Positions 39,211 through 50,500 of a stretch of DNA of 64,000 nt are shown piece by piece. The position numbers were made by a program, and so were the translations under genes. Within the stretch, counting starts at the first letter, position 1; the number at the start of each line of letters is the position of its first letter. Source of the DNA: Poriferisodalis sp963663635 (lineage in GTDB: Bacteria; Actinomycetota; Acidimicrobiia; Acidimicrobiales; Poriferisodalaceae); NCBI GenBank assembly GCA_963663635.2, contig CAXXMY010000018.1:46708-110707 (forward strand), given 5' to 3'. The notes below the pieces were generated by a model. It had not been told where the DNA came from. It saw only the letters and a list, made by a program, of their open reading frames with translations, and did not search any database.

Positions 39211-42200
39211 ATGAGGCGCTACAGATTTATGGGTGGCGTTGGTGGGGTGCTGTGTGCGGTAGCGGTGGCGTTGTCTGTGTTGGTGCCTGTGGGGAGCGCG
39301 GGATCTCAGCCGGCACCGAGTGAGGGCGGTGTGAGACTGGCGTTGGCCAACGGCGGGTCGCCCTCTGATGTCGGCGCCGCGGTGGGCTTGGTGGCCGCCG
39401 GCGTGGTCGATGCGCTGGTGGTAGCAGCTGCTGTTGATGCGCTGGGCGAGGACGCAGCCGGGCTGGTGTCTTCGGTGCTGCCGTCTGGTGTATTGGTGGT
39501 GGGCGGATCAGCGGCGGTATCCGATGACGTGTTGGCGCAGCTGGGCATGCTGTCGCCTGGAGTCGTGGTTGAGCGACTGTGGGGCGCTACGCGGGTCGGG
39601 ACCGCTGCTATGGCAGCGCGTCGGGTGCTGGGCACTGAGGGCAGTTCTGGTGTGAGAGTGGCGCTGGCGAGCGGCTGGTCGCTGGCCGATGTGGGCGCAG
39701 CGGCCTCGCTGGTGGCAGCGGACGGCGCGGACGCGGTGCTCTATGGGAACCCTGACAGCCTCGGCGACGAAACCGCACTGCTGCTGGGCGATTACCGCCC
39801 GCAGCGGATCGAGTTGGTCGGCGGCGAAGCAGCATTGTCTGACCAAGTCCGCACCGAAGCGGCCGACGCGGCCGGTCCTCAGACTTCTACTCGGCGCCTG
39901 TGGGGCGCGACGCGTGTGGAGACCGCTGCACGCGTGGCGCGCACCGCCGCTGGTGACTGTGTGGCGGCTGCGGTGGTCGCGAACGGCTGGTCTCAGTCTG
40001 ATGTGGGCGCAGCCGCGGCGCTGGCAGCGGCGTGGGGCAACAGTGTCGTGCTCTACGCCCAGTCCCCCACTGAACTCGGAGACGCCACCCGCCGGGCCAT
40101 CGCCGACATCGCACCACAGGGCATCACCCTGGTCGGCGACACCGACACTCTCGCCGAGACACTGCGAGACGCCCTGCCCGCTGGCCGCAGCGCACAACGT
40201 GCCACCGACGCGCACCAGGCTGCACGCCTCGCGCTCAAGGACCCGCCCCACGACTGCGCCAACACAGGCGGCGGTGCAGAGGGCACCAGCACAAGAGGCG
40301 GAAATGGCACCGGCGACACAGAGACTGTCATCACCACACCCACGTCACCGAAGCCAGTGACAGTGCGGTTCGGTCGAGCTTCCAGCACAGCCACCGAAGG
40401 CGGTACGGCGGCGACCGTGGAGGTGAGGCTGTCAGCGGATCCCGAGCGCGCGGTGACTGTGCAGTTGTCGGTGGATGGCGGAGGCGGCGCGTTGCCGGGC
40501 GATTACATGGTGTCGGCGACGGAGCTGTCGTTCGCAGCGGATCAGAGAATTGCGACGTTCACGGTGACCGCGGTCGATGACAGCGTCGACGACGACGACG
40601 AGTCGGTCACGATCGGGTTCGGGCGGCTGTCTGAGGGGGTGACCGCGGCGAGTCCTGGCAGTGCGACGGTGGCGTTGGCTGATAATGATTTTCCGCGGGT
40701 GACGGCGAGCTTCGGTCAAAGCACTTATGAGGCCGCTGAAGGCGGTTCGGTGTCGGTGTCGGTGGTGCTGTCGGCGGTTCCTGAGCGCGCGGTGACCGTG
40801 GATCTGAATGTGATCGAGAACTCCGCCACATCGGACGATTACATGGTGTCGGAGACGGAGCTGTCGTTCGCTGCGGATCAGGACACTGCGACGTTCACGG
40901 TGACCGCGGTCGATGACAGCGTCGACGATGACGACGAGTCGGTCACGATCGAATTCGGGACGCTGCCGACAGGGGTGGCCGCGGCCAGCCCGGCCCGCAC
41001 GACGGTGAGCTTGATCGACGGTGATGTGACGCCGGTGGAGGTGAGCTTTGCCGCTGGGTCGTACACAGCGGCTGAGGGCGGCGGGGCAGTGACGGTGACC
41101 TTGATGCTGTCGACGGAGCCCAGGCGTTCGGTAGACGTGCCCTTGAGGAAGATCGGGGGCACCGCGACACCGGACGACTACACGCTGTCACCGGTCGAGG
41201 TGACCTTCGCAGCCGACCAGAGAATTGCGACGTTCACGGTGACCGCGGTCGATGACAGCATCGACGACGACGACGAGTCGGTCACGATCGGGTTCGGGAC
41301 CCTGCCGGTGGGGATGACTGCCACGAGTCCCACCAGCACCGAGGTGACCCTGCAAGACAATGACGACCCGCAGGTGACAGTCAGCTTCGGACAAAGGGGT
41401 GGCCGCGGCCAGCCCGGCCCGCACGACGGTGAGCTTGATCGACGACGCCGGTGGAGGTGAGCTTTGCCGCTGGGTCGAGGGCGGCGGGGCAGTGACTCAT
41501 ACACCGCCACGGAGGGCGGCACGGCGGCGACCGTGACCGTGAAGCTGTCCGCGGATCCCGAGCGCGAGGTGACGGTGGAGGTGAGTGCCGTTGTGACGGT
41601 GACCTTGATGCTGTCGACGCAGCCCCGGGTTCGGGACGTGCTTGAGGAAGATCGGGGGCACCGCGACACCGGACGACTACACGCTGTCACCGGTCGAGGT
41701 GACCTTCGCAGCCGACCAGAGAATTGCGACGTTCACGGTGACCGCGGTCGATGACAGCATCGACGACGACGACGAGTCGGTCACGATCGGGTTCGGGCGG
41801 CTGTCTGAGGGGGTGACCGCGGCGAGTCCCACCAGCACCGAGGTGACCCTGCAAGACAATGACGACCCGCAGGTGACAGTCAGCTTCGACAAAGACTCAT
41901 ACACCGCCACGGAGGGCGGCACGGTGGCGACCGTGACCGTGACGGCTGTCCGCGGATCCCGAGCGCGAGGTGACGGTGCCAATATCGGTGACCGGCCGAG
42001 GCGGCGCGATGCCGGCCGACTACGAGGTGTCGGCGACCGAGTTGACGTTCGCTGCGGGGCAGACTTCCGCTGATTTCACGGTGACCGCAGTCGATGACAA
42101 TGTCGATGACGACGACAGCGAGAGCATCACGATCGGTTTCGGGATGCCGCCCGCAGGGGTTAAGGTTGCCAAGCCGCGCTCCGCCCGAGTGGTGCTCGCC

Positions 42201-44261
42201 GACAACGATGACCCGCTCGGACGGGTTACCATCCGGCTTCCGGATGGTTGTGCTCTGCGTGAGCTGGTTGCGGGCAATGAGATGCCGTATTCCAGCTACA
42301 TCGAAGGGTGCCCTTCGCTTTATAATCGGGACCACAACCTTAATCAAGCGCATCGCAACGCTCATTACTACCGTTTGGTGGTTCGCCAGGCGGGCTCGGT
42401 AACGCTGAGTGTGGACGCGACTACTGCCAGTCATCTACTGATCCGCTCAGCCGGCGGCAGAATCATTGCGCAATACAACGAACCCGGCGAGATTGAGCAC
42501 TACCAACTCACGCTGACCCGCACCCTAGAAGCCGGCACCTACGTGATCGAGGTTGCAGCGCACTGGAGTCACTGGAATGATCATAGACGCGGACATACGC
42601 TGCGATATTCGGGCTCGACAATCGCGCGGACTGGGCCGTACAAGCTAGTCGGGCTGTCCATCACAGATGTCAACCTGGCAAGTTTCGCGCCGGGCACTAC
42701 TAGATACAGTCGCAACGTTGCCGGTGATGTGCAAACGGTGACGGTGACACCGACGGCTACATTGGAAGATGCGGAGATCGCGGTCATGCCTCCCGATGCT
42801 GATACGTCGACCGGCGGCCACCAAGTCAACATCGCGGCTATCGGCACCACTGAAATCACTGTTGCTGCCAATAGTCCCATGGTCGTGGACGCGGGGATCG
42901 TGTATCGGGTTGTGCTGAAGCAACTCGCAGGCACTACGGCACCTTTGTCTGATGATGCCAGTCTGGCCAGTCTGAGCTTTGTCGGTATCGACATCGGCGA
43001 CTTCAGCTCAGGCACAACTGAATACACGTACCCGCTCGGGTTCTATGAGCGTCTGAATGGCACAACAGCGACAATGACGGCCACGCCCGCCACCGGGGCG
43101 ACCTGGACGGCGAACCGCTCGGACGCAAACGACGATGTTGACGGTTATCAATTGTCCATCGACGGGGACGATGTCATTTTGGTGACCGTGACTTCCCAGG
43201 ACAATAGTAACACGCGTGTGTATCGAGTTGCTCCCCAAGCGCCCATGGCACGCGATGTGTCGAAAGACATCTGTAAGAGCTGCGATGTCAATTCTGCATA
43301 CGGTTTGTGGGCCAACGGCGAGACGATGATGACCGCAAGCCAAACGGCAAATGCAGTGCACGTGTTCGACATGGAGACGAAACAACAGACGAGCACATTG
43401 ACGTTGAGTCGCCCGATGTATGGCCGCTGGAATGCAGAGGGACCAAGAGGCGTTTGGTCCGATGGCGAGACTGTCTGGCTTCTGTACCGGGAAAATGATG
43501 GTTGGGAGCCGCATGAAAACAATCTGCTCTACGCGTATTCACTGGAGAACCAAAACCGTATACCCGCAAAGGACATCGAGTTTTCTGACGAACCGGGCAG
43601 CCCCACCGCGCTCTGGATCGATGGTGAAAAGATGTACCAGACCACTTATTGGGACGTCCTGTATGTATACGATTTTCCAGTAGTCCGCGTCATCTCCAAT
43701 TTTGATTACTACCCAGAACTTCGTGAGTCGGTCCCGAAAGGGAACACTCGGGCAATATGGTCCGACGGCACCACCCTGTATATGGCGATCCGCGACGGGT
43801 GGATACGGGCGTACGACGCCGAGTCCGGTCGCCGCATACCAGGGCTGGACTTCAGACCTGGAACAAGCCCCTACCCGACCGGCATCTGGTCGGATGGGCG
43901 GACGATGTGGGTGATTGACAGTGCCCGTGGCTACCCCGAGGCCTACTCGATGCCCGAGAACGCCCGCCTCTGGAAGCTCTCGGTCAGCGACGGCGACATC
44001 GGCCAATTCCACAACGGCAAATTCGAATACGACGTCGAAGTCCCAGCCGGAACAACCTCCACCACCATCACAGCCGAAGCCGCATTCGGCGGTGGATCCT
44101 CATCGATCGGCTTCAGCGGTACCGACGCCGATGATCAGACCGAAGGCCACCAAATAACGCTCACCCCAGGCGAGGACGAAACGGTCACCATCACCGTGAC
44201 CGCCCCCAACGGCACAGACACAGAGGCCTACACCGTCACCATCACGCACGCGACGAGCTGA
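39211..44261 (+). pseudogene. Tandem surface gene copy 3, scrambled in the Calx-beta region
   Basis: The first 2.18 kb repeat copies 1 and 2 (signal peptide, three CWB2, Calx-beta domains). From about 41390 to 41970 the sequence is a patchwork of Calx-beta 3 and 4 segments in the wrong order, with several frame changes (stop at 41460; a short frame 41642-42073; then 41970-44261 open to the end). The downstream part has its own divergent version of the PPC-like domain (RDHNLNQAHRNAHYYRLVVR), the sandwiches and five blades, then the constant tail. Only the first 749 residues would be made, still exported and wall-bound. A real recombination or a misassembly in near-identical repeats could both explain it. 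Confidence 0.8.
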
Positions 44262-44291
44262 AATGCGTCCGGCTCCGACTCAAAGAGGACC

Positions 44292-45354
44292 GGCGAACTC
44301 CATCGGTGGTTGCAAGTGAACGGTCATGATGACCGTTGCGAACACATGCAGCCGACCGATGGAGGTGTCCGGTATGGCAGCGAGGCTGAGTTTGGATGAG
44401 CGGGTGTTCATCGAGTCGTCGCTCGGGACGGGCCGCAGCGTCGCGGACGCAGCGCAGCGGCTGGGCCGTGATCGGTCCACGGTGCATCGCGAGCTGGCCC
44501 GCTGCGCCGGGCGGGCGGGCTATGACGCCCGCTGGGCGCACGCGTCGGCATGCGCGAGGGCGCGACGAGAGCGAACGCCCAAGCTGGCGGCCGATCGGGT
44601 GCTGGCCGCCGCGGTCGATGAGCGCTTGAAGCTGCGCTGGTCCCCGCACGCGACCGCGGCGGACCTGCGCGAGGCGGGCATGAGCGTGTGCGCGGAGACG
44701 ATCTATCGGGCGTGCTACGCGAACGACCCGCGCAGCGGCCTGCCCGCCGGCACCTGGGCGAAGCTGCCGCGGCGCGCCCGGCGCCGTCGGCCGCGCAGCG
44801 TCGCGCAGGCCCAAAAGCCCAGCCCGCTGGGGGAATACCGGCCGACAGCCGACCGGCCCGACGACGTCGAGGACCGTACAGAGCCCGGCCACTGGGACCG
44901 CGACCTCATCGTCGGCAAAGCGAACCTCACCGCCGCGGTCACCCTCGCCGAGCGCACCAGCCGCTACACGGTCACCGCAGCGCTGCCCGACGGCTACGGC
45001 GCGCCAGGTCGCCGCCGCGGTCACCGCGGCGCTGGGCCGCCAGCCCGCAGCGCTCGTGCGCAGCCTCACCTGGGACCAAGGCCGCGAGATGGCCCGCTGG
45101 GCCGACAACGAAGCCGCGCTCGGCATCGAGGTGTTCTTCTGCGAGCCGCGCTCGCCGTGGCAGCGACCCACCAACGAGCACACCAACGCACTGCTGCGCC
45201 GATGGCTCCCCAAAGGCACCAGCCTCGACATCGCACAACTGCGGCTCTCGGTCATCGAGGACAACCTCAACCACATGCCCCGCCGACTCCACCACTGGAC
45301 ATCAGCACACGACATCTACACTCAACTCACTTGCAACCACCCGTAGAGCTTGCC
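44292..45354 (+). mobile_element. IS30-B copy 3
   Basis: The termini are the same as in copies 1 and 2 (right end CCCGTAGAGCTTGCC with one change). It begins about 30 bp after the stop of tandem copy 3 and ends inside a cadherin/CWB2 gene. The right flank starts CCG, matching the CCG before copy 2, while its own left flank ends ACC. Confidence 0.88.
44374..45346 (+). pseudogene. IS30-B transposase, copy 3, frameshifted
   Basis: It is very close to the intact copy. A 2-bp deletion near 45005 (GCGCCAGGTC instead of GCGCCCCAGGTC) shifts the frame after PDGYGAP, and the other frame resumes with RSLTWDQGREMARWAD and ends YTQLTCNHP. The HTH and first catalytic Asp are in the first frame, the remaining acidic residues in the second. 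It is inactive unless a sequencing error is responsible. Confidence 0.85.
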
Positions 45355-47258
45355 CCGGTATGCGCTCGATCGAAGAGAACAGCCCCTTCGGGACCACTAT
45401 CGGAGGGCCGGTCGAGGCCACTGATACCAATACTGCTGACAACACCCGACTCACGTACGCAGTCTCAGGCACCCACAGTGCCATGGTCAGCATCGATCAG
45501 GACTCGGGTCAGCTGAGCGTGCGCACGCTCCTCGACCACGAAACCACTCCGACGCTGCAGCTGAGGGTCACCGCTACGGATCCGTCAGCACTGACTGCCA
45601 CCAAGCAGGTCACCGTCACCGTGACCGATGTCGACGAGACCCCTAGCCTGGCCGGGCCTCAGCGAGTGAGGCACCTCGAATCCGGTAGCAACGACGTGGC
45701 GCTGTATCGGGTGCGCAATGCCCAAGAGCGTCGGGTCCAATGGAGCCTGAGCAGCCAGGACGCCGACCAGTTCCAGATCGACTCGAACGGCGCGCTGAGG
45801 TTCGTGGACACACCAGACCACGAAAACCCGACGGACCATGACAACAATGCCGAATACGACGTCACCATCGAAGCCGATGTCGGCACGCACACGCTGAGTC
45901 ACAACGTCGACATCACGGTTGTCAACGAGGACGAACCGGGCAGTGTGATGGTGGAAAAGGACCAGCCGGTGCCTGGGGACGACGTGACGGCCACGCTCAC
46001 CGATCCCGACGGAGGGATCAATGATGGCCTCACCGAATGGGAATGGCAGCGTTCTCGTGACCGTCGAGCCTGGACACCGATTCCCGGAGCCGATACCGAC
46101 ACCTACACCATTGCCGAACACGACCTTCGCTTTTGCATGCGTGTGGTCGCCGTGTACGACGATTCTCACGGGAACAACAAGTCCGCATCGTTCACCACGA
46201 GCAGGAGCATCACGACAGCGCCGACAAGCACTCGCACTATCACGAGAGGCCGCGAGGTCGCGCCTCGCATCGCCGACGATGGCGAGGACACCGGCCCGTC
46301 CGCCGTCCTTGTTGTGGCTAACGGCTGGAGTCCCGCCGACATCGGTGCCGCTGTGGCGCTGTCCGCCCGCACCGCCGACTCGGCTGTCGCGTACGTCACG
46401 TCAAACGAATTGCCTGTGGAGACGCTCGATCTGTTGCGCGAGCGCCGAGTCAGCGATGTCGTCATCGTCGGCGGCGAATCGGCGGTTCGCTTGGATGTGC
46501 AGCACCAGATCAGGCGTGCGCGCACAGGCTTGAAGGTGGAGCGAATCGAGGGCAGCACACGTGCCGGCACCGCTGCTGCGGTGGCCCGCAGGATTCTCGG
46601 CGAGAACCCCGGCGGCGAATTGACACTGATCTTGGCGAACGGTTGGAGCCCGCCCGACATTGGGGTAGCGGCCGCGCTCTCGGCGCGCACTGCCGGCTCG
46701 GCGGTCGCCTACACAGCGCCGAGCGAACTGCCGGCCGCTACCCGCAACCTTGTCTCGGAGCTCCAGCCGAGGAAGGTGATCATCGTCGGCGGCGCCGCGG
46801 CCGTGCCCATTGCCGTCGAGCAGGCAATACTCGACGCCTCTCCGCGCACTGCCATCACGCGGGTCGATGGCGAGACCCGTGTGACGACGGCCATTCTCGC
46901 CGCGCAGCTTGTCTTCGCCGCTGCGGGATCGGCTGCCGACACCACTGTCATTGTCGCCAACGGCTGGAGCTCTGCCGACATCGGCGTCGCGGCCGCCTGG
47001 TCAGCACGCACTCCTGACTCCGCTGTCGTCTATACCTCAGGCACCGCCCTGCCGCCCGAAGTCGCAGCGTTGCTCGGCAGCGATCGGCTGCGGCTCGTGC
47101 GCATCGTCGGCGGCGTCGCAGCAGTGTCCGCCGAAGTGCGGGCTGCAATCGACGCAGCCGTAGCCGACGGCACCAAGGTCCAGCGCATCAACGGCACCAA
47201 CCGAAGCCACACCGCCGCACTCGTCGCCCGCCTGGGCCTGCCCCGGCACACGAATTGA
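45355..47258 (+). pseudogene. Cadherin/CWB2 surface protein, 5' end lost at IS30-B
   Basis: The coding sequence begins at the IS border with a cadherin domain (RSIEENSPFGTTIGGPVEAT, DQDSGQLSVRTLLDHE, VTVTDVDE), continues through a second sandwich and an Ig-like VEKDQPVPGDDVTATLTDPD domain, and ends with three CWB2 repeats (VANGWSPADIGAAVALSART, LANGWSPPDIGVAAAL, VANGWSSADIGVAAAWSA). About 630 residues remain. An ATG at 45360 exists but no signal peptide follows, so a product would stay inside the cell. The domain set resembles the gene at 55552. The lost 5' part presumably coded for the signal peptide and more cadherin repeats. Confidence 0.8.
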
Positions 47259-47576
47259 CCAGCGGATTCCGCGTCCTGCATGGCCGCCTACACGAAACGT
47301 CCGACAGTTCAGACAATCCAGACAGTCATCACAACGTAAGTAATATACGTTCAAACATCATGTGATAGTCATTTGCACTTCGCTAAGCTCTCGGCGTCAA
47401 GAGGTGGCGGTTCTTTTGGTGGGCACGGTGCCAGAGAATGCCAATTGCGCACTGTCGTCGGTGTATGACCGCTGGTCAGAGCGTTGGCGATGTGCCGAGA
47501 CCGACATTTTCTGCACCCTGCTGGGTGTTGATGCGGCTTGCCACCTCCGAGAGCGGGTCTTCAATCCGGGAGGGGC
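47259..47576. other. Intergenic region before the propeller gene
   Basis: No gene is supported. An AT-richer part near 47335-47370 includes the small inverted repeat ACGTA/TACGT and may hold the promoter. GGGAGG at 47568-47573 lies just before the double ATG at 47577/47580. Confidence 0.4.
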
Positions 47577-50500
47577 ATGATGCTGGACTGGTTGCATCGG
47601 GACAGGCGTGGCAGGAGGCCGCTCAGGGGATTGAGCTGGATCGTTCTGGCAGTGTTTGCCGCACTGTTGACGCCGATTGTCCATGTCGGGCCGGCCGCTG
47701 CCACCGACGAGCCGCTCGATACGTCGTTCGACTTGGAATACCGGGCCTTCACTATTCACTGCGAGACGGTGCCGGAAGCTCGCGGGATCTGGTCCGATGG
47801 CACCACGCTGTGGATTGACTACAGCGACGACGTCACCGACACCGACGACTTCATCAGGGCCTATGACATGGCCACCATGGCCCGCGACCCGGCCAAGGAC
47901 ATCATGAAAGTGCGAGCCGAGTACAGGTACTCCTTCGGCATGTGGTCCGATGGCTCCACCATGTGGGCGATCGACGGTTATTACAACCCCAAGATCTATG
48001 CGTATGACTTGGCGACCGGCGACCGTCAGCCCGACAACGACATCGACACGCTCGGTGCTGCAGGCAACCGTGGAGCCCGCGGCATGTGGTCCGATGGCTC
48101 CACCGTGTGGGTGGCCGACGAATACGACGACAAGATCTATGCGTATGACTTGGCGACCGGTGCCCGGCGAGCCGACAACGACATCAACGGGCTCAACTGG
48201 GCAGGCAACTGGGTGCCACACAGTTTGTGGTCCGATGGCGCCACCATGTGGGTGGGCGACTCGCTGGCTGAAAAGATCTTTGCTTATGATTTGGCGACCG
48301 GTGTCCGCAGGCCCGATCAGGACTTCGACAACCTTGTCGATGCGGGCATCAGGGAACCCGATGGCATTTGGTCTGACGGCACGTCCATGTGGGTGTTGGA
48401 CAGCTTCAACAACAAGGCCTTTGCGTTCAACATGCCTGAGCGCACCTCCTTGGATTCGGCTCTGGGGTCGCTGGAGGTCACTGACGCCGACATCGGTTCG
48501 TTCCTTCCGGGACGACGCAGCTATGCGGCATTCGTGCCCAGTGCGACAGCCTCCACGACTGTCACCGCTGTGCCGCTGCACGCCGACGCCACCGCTGTCA
48601 TCTCTCCTGACGACGCCGACCCCGACACCGCCGGCCACCAAGTCGACCTCGCCGAAGGTGCCAACACGGTCACTGTCACGGTCACCAATGGCGCCGATGT
48701 CTGGACCTATACCGTGGTCCTCACCCGGGTCGACACCGCCACGCTGACGGCTAACGCTGACTTGGAGTCGTTGAGCGTCAGTGGCAGCGACCCAGCGATC
48801 GCGGAGCTGTTCGACAGCGCTAAAACCGGGTACGTCACCAATGTCGCCAACGACGTTGCGGTCACCACAGTCGCCGTCGCTCCCTCCGACACATACGCAG
48901 AGGTGGACATTTCTTCCGCCGACGCCGACCCCGACACCGCCGGCCACCAAGTCAACCTCGCCGTGGGCACGAACAAGTTCGCGGTCAAGGTGAGGTCCAC
49001 CGACGGCACTGGCGCCAAGACCTACGCCGTGACTGCCTACCGGGCCTCCGCCGCCCCCTTCGGCTGGAACTCGGTGCGCGACATCCCGCTTGATTCGGCC
49101 GGCTCATCCCCGATGGGGATCTGGTCCGACGGCACCACCATGTGGGTGGCCCGCTGGCACGGCAACAAGGTGCAGGCTTACGATTTGGCCACCGGCGCCC
49201 GCCGGCGGGGCAGCGAATTCTCCACGCTTTCAGGTGAGGGCCGGATAGGCGGGATCTGGTCCGACGGCACCACCATGTGGGTGACCGACAACCGGGACGA
49301 CAAGATCTACGCCTTCGTCCTGGCCACCGGTGCGCGCGAACCCGGAAGCGACATCGGCACGCTGGGCTCGAGAGGCAATCACGACCCGAAAGGCCTGTGG
49401 TCCGACGGCACCACCATGTGGGTGGCCGATTGGCGCGACGGGAAGGTCTACGCCTATGAGCTGGCCACCGGCGCCCATCTGCCCGGCAAGGATCTCAACG
49501 CGCTCGGCGCCGCGGGCAACACAGATCCCGACGGCTTGTGGTCCGACGGCACCACCATGTGGGTGTTCGACGATCTCGACGACAAGATCTATGCCTATGA
49601 CCTGGCCTCACGCGTCCGCCGGAACGCCCTGGAATTTGAGAACCCCAGGATCCCCAGCAGCAGGAGCCGCCCGGGCTTCTCGCGCGATCGGGCCAAGAGC
49701 CTGTGGTCCGACGGGGACATCATGTGGGTCGGCGGGGGCCGCTACAGCTTCCGGCTCGATGCATTCAACATGCCCGTGAGCGCGGTCTTGAGCTCGCTGC
49801 AGCTCGCCGAGATCGACATCGGCTCATCGCCTGCGGACATTTCGAGGCGATTCAATTTCGAGGTGAGCGTTGCCGCCGCCACGACGTCGGTGACCGTCGT
49901 CGCGGTTCCGGCGTTCCCCGAGGCCGACGTGACGATCTCTCCGGAGGACGCCGACGCGGGCACCGAGGGTCACCAGGTCAGCCTGAGCCCGGGCGACAAC
50001 ACGATCACGGTCGCGACCGCCAACGGCGCCGACGCCAAGACCTACACCGTGGTCGTGACCACCACGGCGCTCGCTGAGGTCTCCGATGACGCGACCTTGA
50101 GCGCGTTGACGCTCAGCGACATCGACTTCGACAGCTTCGACCCCGCCGTGACCAGCTATACGGTCAACGTGGCCGACACGGTCGCTACCACCACGCTGAC
50201 CGCTGTTCCGGCGGTCGCCGATGCGGTGCCGATGATCCTGCCTGCCGACGCCGACACCGCTACCGTCGGCCATCAGATCGACGTCGCCGAGGGCATCAAC
50301 ACCGTCAAGATCACGTTGGAGTCCACCGACGGCACTGACACCAAGACCTACACCCTGCGCCTCCATCGGGCCTCCGCAGACGTTTTCGGCTGGAACCCGT
50401 TTCGCGACGCCTATTTCCGGTCCTCGTTCACAAGGACCGGACTCTGGTCCGATGGCACCACCGCGTGGGTGGCCGACCGGAACAACCACCGCATCTACGC

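Larger units (their letters stand above)
29550..44261 (+). repeat. Tandem array of 4.7-kb surface-gene units
   Basis: Starts at 29806, 34507 and 39211 are spaced 4,701 and 4,704 bp. A fourth unit survives only as a tail at 29550-29655. Each unit has a conserved 5' part, a divergent centre and a conserved tail plus spacer. The divergent centres argue against simple assembly duplication of one gene. Confidence 0.9.

Noticed and set aside
44688..45354. Reading frame through IS30-B copy 3 joined to the cadherin gene
   Set aside because: The frame is open across the border by chance; the IS part is out of frame with the transposase and gives no recognisable protein.
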